The notes beneath the pieces were generated by a model. It was not told the origin of the DNA. It saw only the letters and a list, made by a program, of their open reading frames with translations, and made no database searches. A program made the translations under genes and the position numbers. Shown here piece after piece: positions 46,978 through 57,379 of a stretch of 64,000 nt of DNA (within the stretch, counting starts at the first letter, position 1; each line of letters opens with the position of its first letter). Source of the DNA: Armillaria gallica (Eukaryota > Basidiomycota > Agaricomycetes > Agaricales > Physalacriaceae). The DNA is taken from contig JBANDB010000001.1 of NCBI GenBank assembly GCA_037576215.1, positions 6,200,001 through 6,264,000 of the forward strand, read 5' to 3'.

Positions 46978-47070
46978 ACTATATAGTGTAATGGTTAAAG
47001 TGTGTTCATGTTGTAATTTATTTGTAATATTATTCTCGTTTGTTGCGCGTTCGATCCCTGGTGGATTCAT
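46978..47070 (+). repeat. tRNA-like sequence inside the Plavaka right end
   Basis: TAGTGTAATGGTTAAAGTG resembles a D arm with an A box, and GCGTTCGATCCCTGG resembles a B box about 50 nt further on. The spacing is larger than in the compact modules of the first 22 kb. No complete cloverleaf was found. Confidence 0.4.
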
Positions 47071-47479
47071 TTAATTAATTATCCCAGTGTTACTAACTAA
47101 TAATTAAGAAAGATGAAAGTGAAGTAAGTGTGGAATTATCTTTTTTTCGCTGCCTTATCGCAGCATTATTTTGCCTCGGAAACGACAATTAGCTACTTAT
47201 AATGCATGAAATTAGTCGGCTTATTAGGCCGGGTGTGGCCTTATTAGGCATCCGGTGATCTTAATATATCCGGCTATTAGGGGGCTTGAAATGGGTATAA
47301 TAAACGTGCTTATCATGATTGATGGGGGACCTTATTAGGGATCATTTTAGTTATCTTATCAGAAAGAACTCTCATCTCGTTAGGCCTAATTAACGCCTCG
47401 GCCGCATAACGGCATAATAAGGCATAATTGCGGCTAAATATCCCTTAAAAGGCAAATGCAAAATGTCGGACATAGTGGT

Positions 47480-47945
47480 ACATCATCTACTATTCTTAGC
47501 TATGTTCTTTGAATAAACATGGAATTATCACTTCTTTTGCACCTCATCAGCATGAAAAATAACAGGTTATAAGTAAGCCCTGTACAGTGTAGAACTTGTT
47601 AAATTTTCTCTTCAATGCCACCCCACTGCAGACCACTAAGTAATATTGAGCGCTCGTGAGCCGGTTCGTTGTGTGATTACCTTTTCTGGCTGTCACGTAA
47701 CGGTCACGGAGGGCGAATTTGAGGCAACTTCTGTTTTTCACCTTAAAAAAGTTGCAATGTGTCACCGCCTCTGCTTTTTCTCATGAGAAAAGATGTAGCG
47801 CAAGACTGGGCTTGCCTCCGCAAGCCCCCATTACATTGCGGGACGTGATAGGCTAAGAATGAGCTGATGATGATGTGTGTGGGGGGAGGTGGAGGTTCAA
47901 AGATGATGAGCGGACCGCATGAGTTAATGGAAGACGAAAAGATCG
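47480..47945. other. Spacer between the Plavaka end and the retroelement
   Basis: No gene. It probably contains the 3' terminal region of the tyrosine-recombinase retroelement, but its exact end and the split direct repeats expected of this class could not be identified. Confidence 0.45.
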
Positions 47946-47946
47946 T

Positions 47947-48942
47947 TTAGATGCATCGTAATGTGGCCAATTGTAGCTCCGCACAAATTGCGGGATGTTC
48001 TCGAACATACAAGGTCCAGGCCTTTGAAGACCAACGGCCAAGAGCCTGGATGATTGATTCGGAAAGGCCCAAGGATGCATAGAAAGTGGCACCACCTGCT
48101 CGCAGTGAATGTCCGCCGAAGTCCCTTCCAAGGATAGCAAAGAATTTTCTATCAAACCAAGCTCGGGTTGGGACAGAGCCATCCTCACAGACGAAAAGTG
48201 GGGATCGTGGTCCATGGCGAGAATCCCGAAGGGTGGTGTAGTCATGAAGGAGTTGAACTGGATCCGCAATGTCCTGACGTGTGAATAGTACATTGGAACC
48301 GTGATAGAAAGGATCTGATTTGTGGTAAGGCAGATGGTATTGTGCATGGCCATCTGAAAAGACGAGTGATGAATGCTTGATCAGCTTGCGATAATCTTGG
48401 AGCTGCTTGTCATTTTTCCAAACAAGCTCCCCAGTTCGGTGGCAGCCATAAAAGCCGCAGGAGAGTAAGGTGACAAAGAGAAGATCATCATATGATCCGG
48501 ACATTCGTGCAAGGAGGTTGAAGGTAGCAAGATGGGATCGACGCAGAGGGAGTTTTCTTCGGATGGGATCAGCGTGTATCTTTTTTGATCCTCGTATGGT
48601 CGCTTGGACAAGGGGAGAGTGTCGGTTAGCATCAAAGTGCGGGTAAAGGTCACGGAGAAAGTGTCGGACCCCCGAGAGATATTTTGGTCCGGAGGCTATG
48701 AATTGGGATGTGTACGCAATGTAACGGCTAAGCGTGAGTGGTGTTGGGTCGAGTGGAAGATGATGGGTAATACAAAAACGTGCGTAGTCTCTTGCACCAG
48801 TAGAGTAACCCTTGACTGTTCCTAATTCGAGAGCATGGAGCTGGAGGAAAAGTGCACGCTCATCAATAAATGATAAAGAGTGTGCAGGGCGAGCTGTGCG
48901 AGAAGCACGCTCGCCCAAAGCAGCTAAAAGGACTCTCTCCAT
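47947..48942 (-). CDS. Tyrosine recombinase of the retroelement
   Basis: 331 aa from an ATG that overlaps the end of the RT gene by 19 nt. The N-terminal SAM-like DNA-binding part (TVKGYSTGARDYARFC, YLSGVRHFLRDLYPHF) is followed by the catalytic domain: R169 (in CHRTGELV), a likely K208 (LPYHKSDPF), H278-x-x-R281 (GGHSLRAGGAT), W304 and the nucleophile Y312 (WTLYVREHP). All catalytic residues are present. The enzyme would insert a circular DNA intermediate by site-specific recombination in the nucleus. The frame is intact. The overlap with the upstream gene suggests coupled expression. Confidence 0.85.
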   Translation of the reverse strand: MERVLLAALGERASRTARPAHSLSFIDERALFLQLHALELGTVKGYSTGARDYARFCITHHLPLDPTPLTLSRYIAYTSQFIASGPKYLSGVRHFLRDLYPHFDANRHSPLVQATIRGSKKIHADPIRRKLPLRRSHLATFNLLARMSGSYDDLLFVTLLSCGFYGCHRTGELVWKNDKQLQDYRKLIKHSSLVFSDGHAQYHLPYHKSDPFYHGSNVLFTRQDIADPVQLLHDYTTLRDSRHGPRSPLFVCEDGSVPTRAWFDRKFFAILGRDFGGHSLRAGGATFYASLGLSESIIQALGRWSSKAWTLYVREHPAICAELQLATLRCI

Positions 48943-50816
48943 CGCGCCGGCAGGAGTTCTCTCGGTGGAGCGAAGATGCGGACGCGGTCTGCAGGAAATT
49001 TCTGATGATATTCATCAAAGAGAAGGCGTGAAAGGAGATCAGCACGGATGTTGTTTCTTCCCTCGATATGCCGGATCCAAATATCCATACCTGACTTCAA
49101 GATGAGTGAAGCTACAGCCTGGAGGGGCGCATTATGCATTGGTTGTGCCACAGCTAAGGAGTTAAATGCTGTGACAGAATCGAGGCTGTCAGTGAAGAGA
49201 AGTAAATGCCGAGGTGGATGAGGAAGGGATGCCGCATAATGAATTGCTGAGAGAATGGCAATGAGCTCGAGGAAGAAGATATCGATGACTGTACCGGGTG
49301 GTGGTGGATGCAGCTGGTACACAAAACCGTTGCCAGCGAACACGAAGGATAGGCCGAGATGCAACGCAGCATCAGTCCAGATAACCATGTCTGCTTTGCT
49401 GTCAACCCAATGTGTGGAGTCTACGAAGTGTACACCGATGGCTTTGGGTATGGTGGTCAGAAGCCACGTAAGATCTTCTCGAACTGCTGCATTGATGAAG
49501 ATCTTCGTAAATTTGAACGATTTGCCTGCCATCTTCCTGTATAGTTCGGACAGGGCTGGACGCCCCCAAGGGAAGACGTTCAAAGCCCAATTGAGGTATC
49601 CCCCCATGCGTTGCCATTTCAAAAGAATGGGCGCTCGTCCAGGTGTAGCGAGAAAGGCCTCAATGTCAGAAACAAGGTGGCAAATGGAGTCGTGGTCTAG
49701 CGAGATACTCCCTTTGTTGGCATCTACCCAGAAACCGATGATCTTCAATGAACGGCCATGTAATTGTTTCAGGTCGTCGAAAGGGCAGGAGATGAACTCC
49801 CAAAATATCAGCAATTGAACTTGTCGGCCAGGGCGGAAGAGTCCTCGATAGAAGACTAGGTTTGTTGCGAAATCCCATCCAAAGAAGTCGTCCATATAAA
49901 CATGAAGATCGGGAATGTTCAGCTTATGTATGCCAATCCAGCAAAGCAACCCTGAGAGGGAGCACCGGATGCGTGGTGAAGCTCGATTGCTGAAGACTAA
50001 TCGCTGAACAATGTGATAGCGGTTATCCACCATAACAACCTGGCAAATCTGCCAAAGCGGGTGTGCAGGTAGATTGAGGAAAGCTTTCGCCACATCACTC
50101 TTATAGAGGATGAAATCGGCATCCGGGTAGCGCTGCCGAGCGTAATGCAAGGCTTCGCCGAATGGATGCATGTCGTCATACTTGACATGGGCTTCTTCTG
50201 GAGGAATTCCGGCGTTGAGACCTGAGGCAGTGTGATCAGTGACCACTCGCGGCTTCCCCTCTTGCCAGACTACAAACATCGGAGAGACTTTCATCCCTGG
50301 AAGAAGTTGAAAGTCAGGTGGTAAAGCAGGAGACCAACGCCCAGCCTCCACTTCACAATCTCTGAAGGCGCGAATCTCTGTAAGGTCGACAGGATCTGAA
50401 GTATAATTTTCTGACTTATCCCTACTAGACTCTTCCCACTCTCCGAGGTCGAGCGGCCAGAAGCCATCACGAAGGCCACTGATAATGGACTTGACAAAAT
50501 GTTTATTAGGGTGGCATAAGAGTATGCGCTCGAGCCGGTCAACGTTAAAGGGAGTATCAACATATATATAGTCTTTAAGAGCTGAAATAGTGGATTGCAG
50601 CTCTGGGTCATTGAGCAAATGCTCGGGGGGTGATGGTAAAGGAGAGGCAGATTCAGTGGAAGATGCCGCGGGAGAGACTGGTGGTGAAGGTGGAGAGGAT
50701 GAAGGTTCCGACCATAAAAAACCACGTTTGAAGCGAGGTCCAGATAAATGATCATCTCGCTTGCGTTTGGTTCCAGCAAGCGATTTAGGGCCTGCTGCTG
50801 CTGCTGCCACCTTCAT
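48924..50816 (-). CDS. Reverse transcriptase-RNase H of the retroelement
   Basis: About 630 aa from the ATG of MKVAAAAAGP, which overlaps the end of gag by 32 nt. The same frame stays open much further upstream, through gag, to 52139. RT motifs: PMFVVWQEGKPRVVTDHTAS, DFILYKSDVAKAFLNLP and the catalytic VYMDDFFGWD (YMDD). The RNase H domain has VIWTDAALHLG, FLELIAILSAI, LLFTDSLDSVTAFN and NNIRADLLSR, so the acidic catalytic residues are all present. The protein copies the element's RNA into DNA. A basic segment near the start (GTKRKRDD) may be a nuclear signal. The frame is intact. Confidence 0.85.
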   Translation of the reverse strand: MKVAAAAAGPKSLAGTKRKRDDHLSGPRFKRGFLWSEPSSSPPSPPVSPAASSTESASPLPSPPEHLLNDPELQSTISALKDYIYVDTPFNVDRLERILLCHPNKHFVKSIISGLRDGFWPLDLGEWEESSRDKSENYTSDPVDLTEIRAFRDCEVEAGRWSPALPPDFQLLPGMKVSPMFVVWQEGKPRVVTDHTASGLNAGIPPEEAHVKYDDMHPFGEALHYARQRYPDADFILYKSDVAKAFLNLPAHPLWQICQVVMVDNRYHIVQRLVFSNRASPRIRCSLSGLLCWIGIHKLNIPDLHVYMDDFFGWDFATNLVFYRGLFRPGRQVQLLIFWEFISCPFDDLKQLHGRSLKIIGFWVDANKGSISLDHDSICHLVSDIEAFLATPGRAPILLKWQRMGGYLNWALNVFPWGRPALSELYRKMAGKSFKFTKIFINAAVREDLTWLLTTIPKAIGVHFVDSTHWVDSKADMVIWTDAALHLGLSFVFAGNGFVYQLHPPPPGTVIDIFFLELIAILSAIHYAASLPHPPRHLLLFTDSLDSVTAFNSLAVAQPMHNAPLQAVASLILKSGMDIWIRHIEGRNNIRADLLSRLLFDEYHQKFPADRVRIFAPPRELLPARWRESF

Positions 50817-52164
50817 TGTTACCTGCTCCTCTTCCAAACCTCGCCCTACGTCTGGCTTGGAGGAGAGAGGCACATTCGCTGTTGTCTTTTGCTCTGTGGC
50901 TGGCACCACACTCACTACAGGTCCCATGGCGACGACGATTCGCGCATGGCTCCATCGAGCAATACCCCAAGTTCCAATTCTCGCAAGGAATTGTGGCACG
51001 CTTCGGATTAGGAGATGACGAAGAAGCGGGGCGCTTCGCCATGCACTGGGTGACCTCAGGACGGAATATCTGAGATAACAAGGGAATCTGGACTTCATTC
51101 TTGAGGTCCATGCGGAAAGGGCGCTTCGCATACCGAGAGCGAATGTCCTCATCGAAACGGATAGCGATTGCAGGTTCATGAGGAACTGCTCTAAAGAGCT
51201 CCACCACAGTCTCGCGGTAAGCATCCAACTCAGCTTCGCGATGAGGATAGAGAGAGATGACACCCTTTCCCCATGCATCAAACACTCAGTACCAGTCTGC
51301 CTCAGACACAATAGGCCATTTGGCTGACGAACTGTCCTTCTTAATGATTGCATAACCCGCAAAAAGTTCTTTTGCATCCTCATTATGGTCGTATCCCCGA
51401 TCCATGGATGCATAGAACTTTGCGAAGTCAACATAGTGGTCCTGAATGATGAGGCGCCAGAACGGTCGGGCAATAGGTTCCTTGAGAGGCAGGGCCTGAA
51501 GGACGGCGATGAGATTATCAAAGCTCTTCTCCGTTGCATAGAGTTGCCTGAGACGAAATGTCTCAGCGATATGTGGGTCAGAGATGCCCAACGAGACGAG
51601 GGACGCGATATGAGGAGCTTGTGCCAGTATGGTCGAAGATATTGAAGCGGGCTTTTGAGAGAGAGTCGCATCAAGGCCGAGGAGATTAGCGAGTATGCTT
51701 GCAGGGTCTGTGCTTGGCTTTGTAGATGATCCATCTGGCTTGAGCATTCGGAGCTTCGCATGGAGGCTGGCCCAAGCTGCATCTTCGACTGCTCGTAGCC
51801 TGTCATCCTCTTGTTGCTTCTCAGCTGCAGCTCGCTGCTCCTCTCGACGCCTTCGGAAATTCTGGACCTCTTCATCTGTGAGACCCATAGGTGTCCCCTC
51901 TCGTTCTTGCCCATGATCTCCATCCTCATTATCTTCGTCCTCATCTTCAACCCAGCCAGTGTTAGATCTCCTAGGGCCAGCTTGCTGGAGTCGCTGTTGC
52001 AGCTGTTGGACATAATCAGCTGCAACCTCAGGAGTAACCCCAAGATCCCGAAGCTTGTGACCGAAATCCTCGATATTGACATCTCCCTTGACACAGCTCT
52101 TGAGAAGATCTTCACACTTCTTAGCGAGAGCGGTGACATCGTCGATGCTTTGCTCGTGGGACAT
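50785..52164 (-). CDS. Gag-like protein of the retroelement, interrupted by one stop
   Basis: The start is MSHEQSIDDVTALAKKCEDL at 52164. Residues 1-292 include a coiled-coil-like Gln/Arg-rich part (VQQLQQRLQQ, NFRRRREEQRAAAEKQQEDD) and a helical capsid-like part ending at SEADWY. An in-frame TGA at 51288-51286 follows, and the same frame continues as VFDAWGKGVISLYPHREAEL and on to a CX5CX4C-type cysteine cluster (CENWNLGYCSMEPC, a zinc-knuckle-like region) and the stop at 50785. The break is a single base change from an Arg codon if the original was CGA, or readthrough could occur. The capsid role is inferred from position. Confidence 0.75.
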
Positions 52165-52597
52165 GAATATATAGATTCAAGTTAAAATAATGATGAAAAA
52201 GAATTGATTAAACGGCTGGTAAAATAAGAAGAAGGCGATGCCTTGGAAACCTGGTGTCAGCGGTGCTGAATGATCATGAAAATGAGGGAGCGAGCGAAGC
52301 TCAGCTCACCTTGGAATGTAGGGCGAAGGATGGGTGTGAGTGAGACAACTGCCCCGATGTCTCTCAGATATTCGGCCTCCACTAGAAAACCAGCACCGAA
52401 AACTGAGACGGAGCAAGTCACCCACTCTCCCGAATGAAGCGGCGCTTCTAGGCAGAGCCTATGGAGATGTGGTGATGCCAGTTAGTCTCGACGAGTGTGC
52501 AGAGGCCTACGAAAACGCTCCTTACCCTTGGAACCCGCCTTTACGACAACCTAAGTCCCTGAGAGATTCACGTGGCAAAAATGATTACAATAACATT

Positions 52598-52605
52598 ACA
52601 AATCA
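52598..52605 (+). repeat. hAT target-site duplication, left
   Basis: ACAAATCA, identical to 56983-56990. Confidence 0.9.
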
Positions 52606-55600
52606 TAGTGTTTCTAAGGCGCGACTTTGAGCCGCGCGCTACACAAGTCACGCCGAACGTAGCCGAGCTGATGCGGCTTAACGGCTTGGCCCAATCCAAA
52701 TGATCCGGGCTGCTTTGACCAGCTCTGCGCAGCACGAAGTTGCCGAAGCCATTGGCTCTGGCCATCTTGGGACAGCTACGTGTCCTGTGCCTTACTCGCT
52801 CGTTGCCTGTCCCAACAATCTCTTGTCCTCCTTCGCTTGTTGCCTTTCTGCGGCCCCTTTCAATACGGAATTCCCCCCTCTATCAAGATCCAAGAGCCTC
52901 TTCCTGGCACCCTTGTTTCCCCAGCCTGGAAAATTTTCGCAGTGATGGGCTTCTATCTTTTCAGTGAAATGTTGACTCGGATCCTTGCTTCAAGATCACC
53001 ATTTTGGTTCTCTTTTGCTTGTTGACATTGGTGACTAAGGTAAGCGCTAATTGAATAGTTACCATGTTTCTGAGGTTGAGTCTGCTGGACAATTTTCATA
53101 GAATGGTTACAGTCTTCTTCCATGTCGCTCTACAAACCTGCTTTCCATCTGTCAATGACCGTCATTCCTGGTAAGAATGAAATTCTTTTGGTTTTGAGGT
53201 GTGGACTATTTAAATAGCCTAACCTGTTCTATAGCACTCGCCTCAAAGCGTCCATTTTCCTCTCCTGTAACGACTAACAATGGCACGGCGGCGTCGTGAA
53301 CGTACAAACGGCGATGACATTACTCGCACTACTATGCCAAATGGGGCCATGCAGTCTGTCTTTCAGGCTAATCCTCATGTGTTTTCTATCATTTGATCAC
53401 AATTGCTCTTATTGTGCACCTAGAGCCTGTTGGTGAGGGTGAACCTGCTCCCCAGCAGCGAGGACGGAGTCGTCATAATGTTGATATTACTCAAGATCTA
53501 GGTGCTCCACGTAAGTGTTACTTTTCTTTGTCTTGTTACCCATTCATGGTATATACACAGAACCTCGTACTCGAACGACATGCCGCAACAATTGATGTCC
53601 TAATCGACAACCTGAGGAACATACCAACAGTAATGGCCACAACACCTCCCAGGGGATTCCAGTTCATGATGCAACAGAGTTTCAAGCAAGTGACGGTGCG
53701 TTCCCTGGATATGTTTTACTGCTGGATATTGATCCTTCCTGTTATATAGTCGATGCTCGCGTGTCCAGTCCTGTCGGAGATGCAGCGACTCATATGACTG
53801 GGCCTCATGTTCATTTCATGCCTGCAGCAGGAGGTGAAGATGAAGACGAAGGTGAATTCATTGATGTTTCTGGTGTACCGCCAGAGGACACACCTTCTCC
53901 AAGTCCTCCTCCTGTGCATGATCATGAGAGTCGTATGCCGTGAACACCATCCCGGCAGCACACAGTGAATCGTCATACACCCCGCCAGTCCGGTGTGAGC
54001 AGGCCTGCATCGACGCTGCGCTCGTCCTTTTTCTGACGGCCTCCGACACACCGCACTGCTGGTACCAAGTCATCCCGCCGGGCAGATGATGTCTGGACCT
54101 TCTTCGAGAAGATTGAGAACAAATATTGCTGCCACTACTGCCTGTAAGCTAGTCTTCTTGTGAAAATTTCTTTACTTATGACAATCCCTCTAGAAAACTC
54201 ATCGAAGAAGGCAAGCCAGTTGGATTCTATCAATACTCTGGCAACAGGACCGACTCCATGCGTAAGCACCTCATCGGGGAGCACTGCGAACAGTGGATTG
54301 CAGCATGTGATGGACTTGGTGTTCCGATCACTGCCAAGAATGCTCAAGACGCAGTCAAGGAATATCGAGAGACACACAGTTGTTCTGGTGGCAGAAATCT
54401 GTTCGATACCACGCCATCTGAGAATGTGCTGAGGCCGGAATTTTCACGTGAAACCTTTGTCGATGCACTGATGAAGTTCATCATTGCAGATGACCAGGTG
54501 AGTTGCTCTTTCGTGCGTTCTCTCTGAATATCCCTTAAATGTTACTCCCAGTCCTTGAACGTAATCGAAAACCGTTATTTTCGTGATCTGATTCTACTTC
54601 TGAGGTAGCGTCTTTTATGTTGGATTACAAGAGTAATGAATTAATAGCAATATATGTATCTAGAAAGGATCTTAAAGATTCAGATATTCCTCATATTGAT
54701 ACTCTACGTGCGAGAATATTGCAGTCTTTGGATCAATATCTCTCTGACCTGGCTTTAGAAATGCAGGTAAGTGGGCAACGGCTTCTCTTTGCATGTCATT
54801 GATTTATATTCAGACTTCGGAGGGACGGATTTCTCTTACGACTGACATGTGGACAGATCAAAGTCAACGCTCTTTCATGGCGATCACTGCGCATTGGATC
54901 CAGAGCAAAACTATTTCCATGCCTGTTGGCCCTAAGAAGCAGCTAACCTTCCGCTCAGCTCTCGTCGGCTTTCTTCGAGTTCCAGGAAGGCACACTGGTG
55001 AACATTTGGCTCAGGCATTTATTTTTGTGTTGGATCGGCTGCAGATCACAGAGAAGGTTTGCTGTTTTACATTCTCATTTCTCCAGCATTAATTGCTTTC
55101 CATTCCTTGTAGATGGGATGGATCACTACCGATAATGCAACAAATAATGATACGCTACTGATTGCATTAGCCAGAGAGTTGAGGCGTCGTTTCCAAACAT
55201 ATCATTTGACGCAGTGAAAAATAGAATTAGGTACGCCACTGAATGATTTTTGCATTATTATTCACTTTGTCGCTCTAGATGCTTTGCTCATGTGATCAAT
55301 CTTGCATGCAAAGATGCTATTGGAGAATTGGAGGGCTTAGTGGGTGGTCTTATTACTCGTCTATGCTCCCTTATATGAGCAGTATGTATATACATTACTC
55401 TTATCTTGTCAGAGCTCATTATTGAACAGATCCGCTCTTCTTCTCTACACCGTGAACATTTCCTCGCTGTTGTTAAGCAAATATTACAGAAGGAGTTGCA
55501 AGTTATCTTGGATACCGACGTAAGATGGTCATCTACACATCTGATGATTGATTGAGCCCTAATTCTCCGAACGGTATGATCTATCACTATTAATATTAAC

Positions 55601-56982
55601 GTATCTAATCATTTTTATCAGTCAATTGAAACATTTCTCACTTCCGACGAATTTCAAGACCTCGCTCGAACCAACCACCTCTCCGAAGAGGACTGGGATT
55701 TGTTATTAGGGATGAATGATGTTCTAAGTGTTTGTATTATCCTTCTCCAACGTTGATACCATTGGCTAATCTGATGTTAGGTTCCTCATAATTTTCAGCA
55801 TCAGTTATCGGCTGAAAAGACGCCAACATTATGTGACGCAATTCCTTCATTTGAGGTGGCATTGACTCTTTGGGAAGAAGATCTGCAGAAGTATCCTCAT
55901 CTTTCACGTGCAATTCAGGCAGGTCTGAGTAAGCTTACGGATTATATGAATCGTATGAAGGATGTTCCGGCGTACACCCTTGCAATGGGTAAGGAATCTA
56001 TTGTTTGATTTTTGATTTGATTGCGCTTATAATGATGCTAATATCTTCTAGCTATCAATCCGTATATGAAGCTTAACTGGTATAAAGAGTTCCGCCCTGA
56101 AGAATTTGTTCATGTCAAGAACATTTTCCTTGATGCGGTATGTACCTGTGTCAATTTTAATATCTGGTTCTCATAAGCTTGTACATTAGGTCCGCATCTA
56201 TCGTCCCCAAGATAACGGCTCCAGGGTGCGTGAGCATGTGGCAGCAACATCATCGTCTGGACGACCAGACAAAGTTGTGTGGGCTTTTCGTGCCTTAAGA
56301 ATGCCTGGTACGGCAGGGCAGCCATGCATGTCTCACACGACTGAAATCTCATCGGTGGAGCATGAAGTAGAGCTTTATTTGATGGACCAGTCTACTGCTA
56401 CGACAACTCTGATGTTCTGGCAGGTACGTATTTTTCTAATTAGCATTATGCTGTCAAAGTTAAATGTGTTACATCATTAATAGGAACGGCAAGCGCAATA
56501 TCCAACAATTTATCAGTTAGCCATGGACATCTTACCCATTCAAGGCACTTCTGTCCCATGCGAACATGTTTTTTCCTCGAGTAAAGAGACAGATACCTTG
56601 CGCCGAAGTCGACTCTCTCCGGAAATGATGGAATCTCTGCAAATCCTTAAATTTGCAATACGCTCGGGTGGTGGTCTTAATTTTACAGAGAGCCTTAGTC
56701 TTGAAGCTGAATTGGAGCGACTGGAGGCACTTACACATGACAGTATTGTTATTCCTACTGATATCTCTACTTACATTCGCAGTCTTCAGGTACAGGAGTC
56801 ACTGTAGTTGTAAAATATTTGAACTTCCTTTTTGGATCCAATCCATTGGCGCCGTCGGCTTTTGCCGGATTAGCTCGGCTTGTAAGCGGTGCCGATAACA
56901 AAAAATGGATTCCGAGTCAGTTTAACGCTGCAGCCAAACAAAGCCACGCTGAGCTGAGCCAATCCAAGTCATCGGAACACTA
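52606..56982 (+). mobile_element. hAT-family DNA transposon (4.38 kb) with perfect target duplication
   Basis: Flanked by an exact 8-bp direct duplication, ACAAATCA, at 52598-52605 and 56983-56990, the size expected for hAT. Terminal inverted repeats: left TAGTGTTTC, right end ...GGAACACTA (TAGTGTTCC inverted). Subterminal regions share a CCAATCCAA block. It encodes a BED/hATC transposase on the plus strand that carries several disabling changes. The preserved target duplication argues for a fairly recent insertion. Confidence 0.92.
53281..56807 (+). pseudogene. hAT transposase gene with in-frame stops and a frameshift
   Basis: This is a multi-exon gene, starting probably at MARRRRERTNG (53281). 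The BED-type zinc finger spans an intron (DVWTFFEKIENKYCCHYC ... MRKHLIGEHCEQW). The RNase H-like core includes GRISLTTDMWTDQSQRSF, a GWITTDNATNNDTLL segment, CFAHVINLACKDAIGEL and TDVRWSSTHLM. The C-terminal hATC dimerisation domain is intact (ILPIQGTSVPCEHVFSSSKE, SRLSPEMMESLQILKF). Lesions: TGA at 53941-53943, 54034-54036 and 55553-55555, each in frame and each derivable from CGA, and a frame change near 55190-55205 before SFDAVKNRI. The first two stops could be spliced out if a GTGAAC donor at 53939 were used, but the third could not. It is probably non-functional. Confidence 0.85.
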
Positions 56983-56990
56983 ACAAATCA
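56983..56990 (+). repeat. hAT target-site duplication, right
   Basis: ACAAATCA, identical to 52598-52605. Confidence 0.9.
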
Positions 56991-57379
56991 TACCTATTAT
57001 GGATATATTATTACCCTATATAGTAGGAGAGGAGGGAGGGGGGGGGGGGTCCCCTCAGTCTTAAACATGAAAATGTAGGTCATGTCGGGGATTTTATTTC
57101 CAGCCCCCCCTTGGCGAAAGAAGGCGACAGTAGTACTAACTTACCTCAGAAGTGCAGCCAGCCATGCTTTTAAATCATTTCCCCGAGTCAAACCAGTTGA
57201 TTTCGATTCTGCCAAGCACAGCTGTATGGGCCGGCTCGCAAGATCTCCTTATTGACATGGGCTCGTGAAGGTGGAAGTCGTGGTATTGATTTAATGTCCG
57301 ATTGATCTAGATCTGATCCGTTCTTAGGAGTTTGGTCCTGTTGACGACAACAATTCAGCAGCAACCGCCATTGGCACCG
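56991..57379. other. Intergenic with G- and C-runs
   Basis: No gene. A purine run ending in about a dozen G's (57034-57048) faces a run of C's near 57104-57112, which could pair in a hairpin. No target duplication supports calling it an element. Confidence 0.45.

Larger units (their letters stand above)
36698..47477. mobile_element. Plavaka-type DNA transposon, apparently complete (10.8 kb)
   Basis: The ends are inferred from imperfect terminal inverted repeats. Left CAGTATGTCGGAGATTGTGC pairs with the right end read inverted, CACTATGTCCGACATTTTGC, and similarity continues through CCTTATTAGG/CCTTTTAAGG (about 25 of 35 positions). GT flanks both sides (36696-36697 and 47478-47479), a possible 2-bp target duplication. 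Both subterminal regions are dense in TTATTAGGC-like motifs, and the left one has a hairpin near 36788-36822. It contains a transposase gene (+), a linked minus-strand gene and a DUF6698 gene (+). The CACT/CAGT-type ends fit the relationship of Plavaka to CACTA elements. Confidence 0.75.
47850..52605 (-). mobile_element. DIRS/Ngaro-type tyrosine-recombinase retroelement
   Basis: On the minus strand three overlapping genes follow in the order gag (52164-50785), RT-RNase H (50816-48924) and tyrosine recombinase (48942-47947). This order with a recombinase, and no DDE integrase, protease or methylase seen, fits a Ngaro-like DIRS-order element. The outer ends are not resolved, so the coordinates are approximate. 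Confidence 0.75.

Noticed and set aside
48924..52139. A single 1071-residue protein from the longest open frame
   Set aside because: The first part overlaps gag out of frame and has no recognisable domain. The RT-RNase H is better started at the ATG at 50816; the open frame is reported as a finding.
57034..57112. G-run/C-run pair as a MITE like the one at 21082
   Set aside because: Too short, no shared subterminal motifs and no flanking TA duplication.
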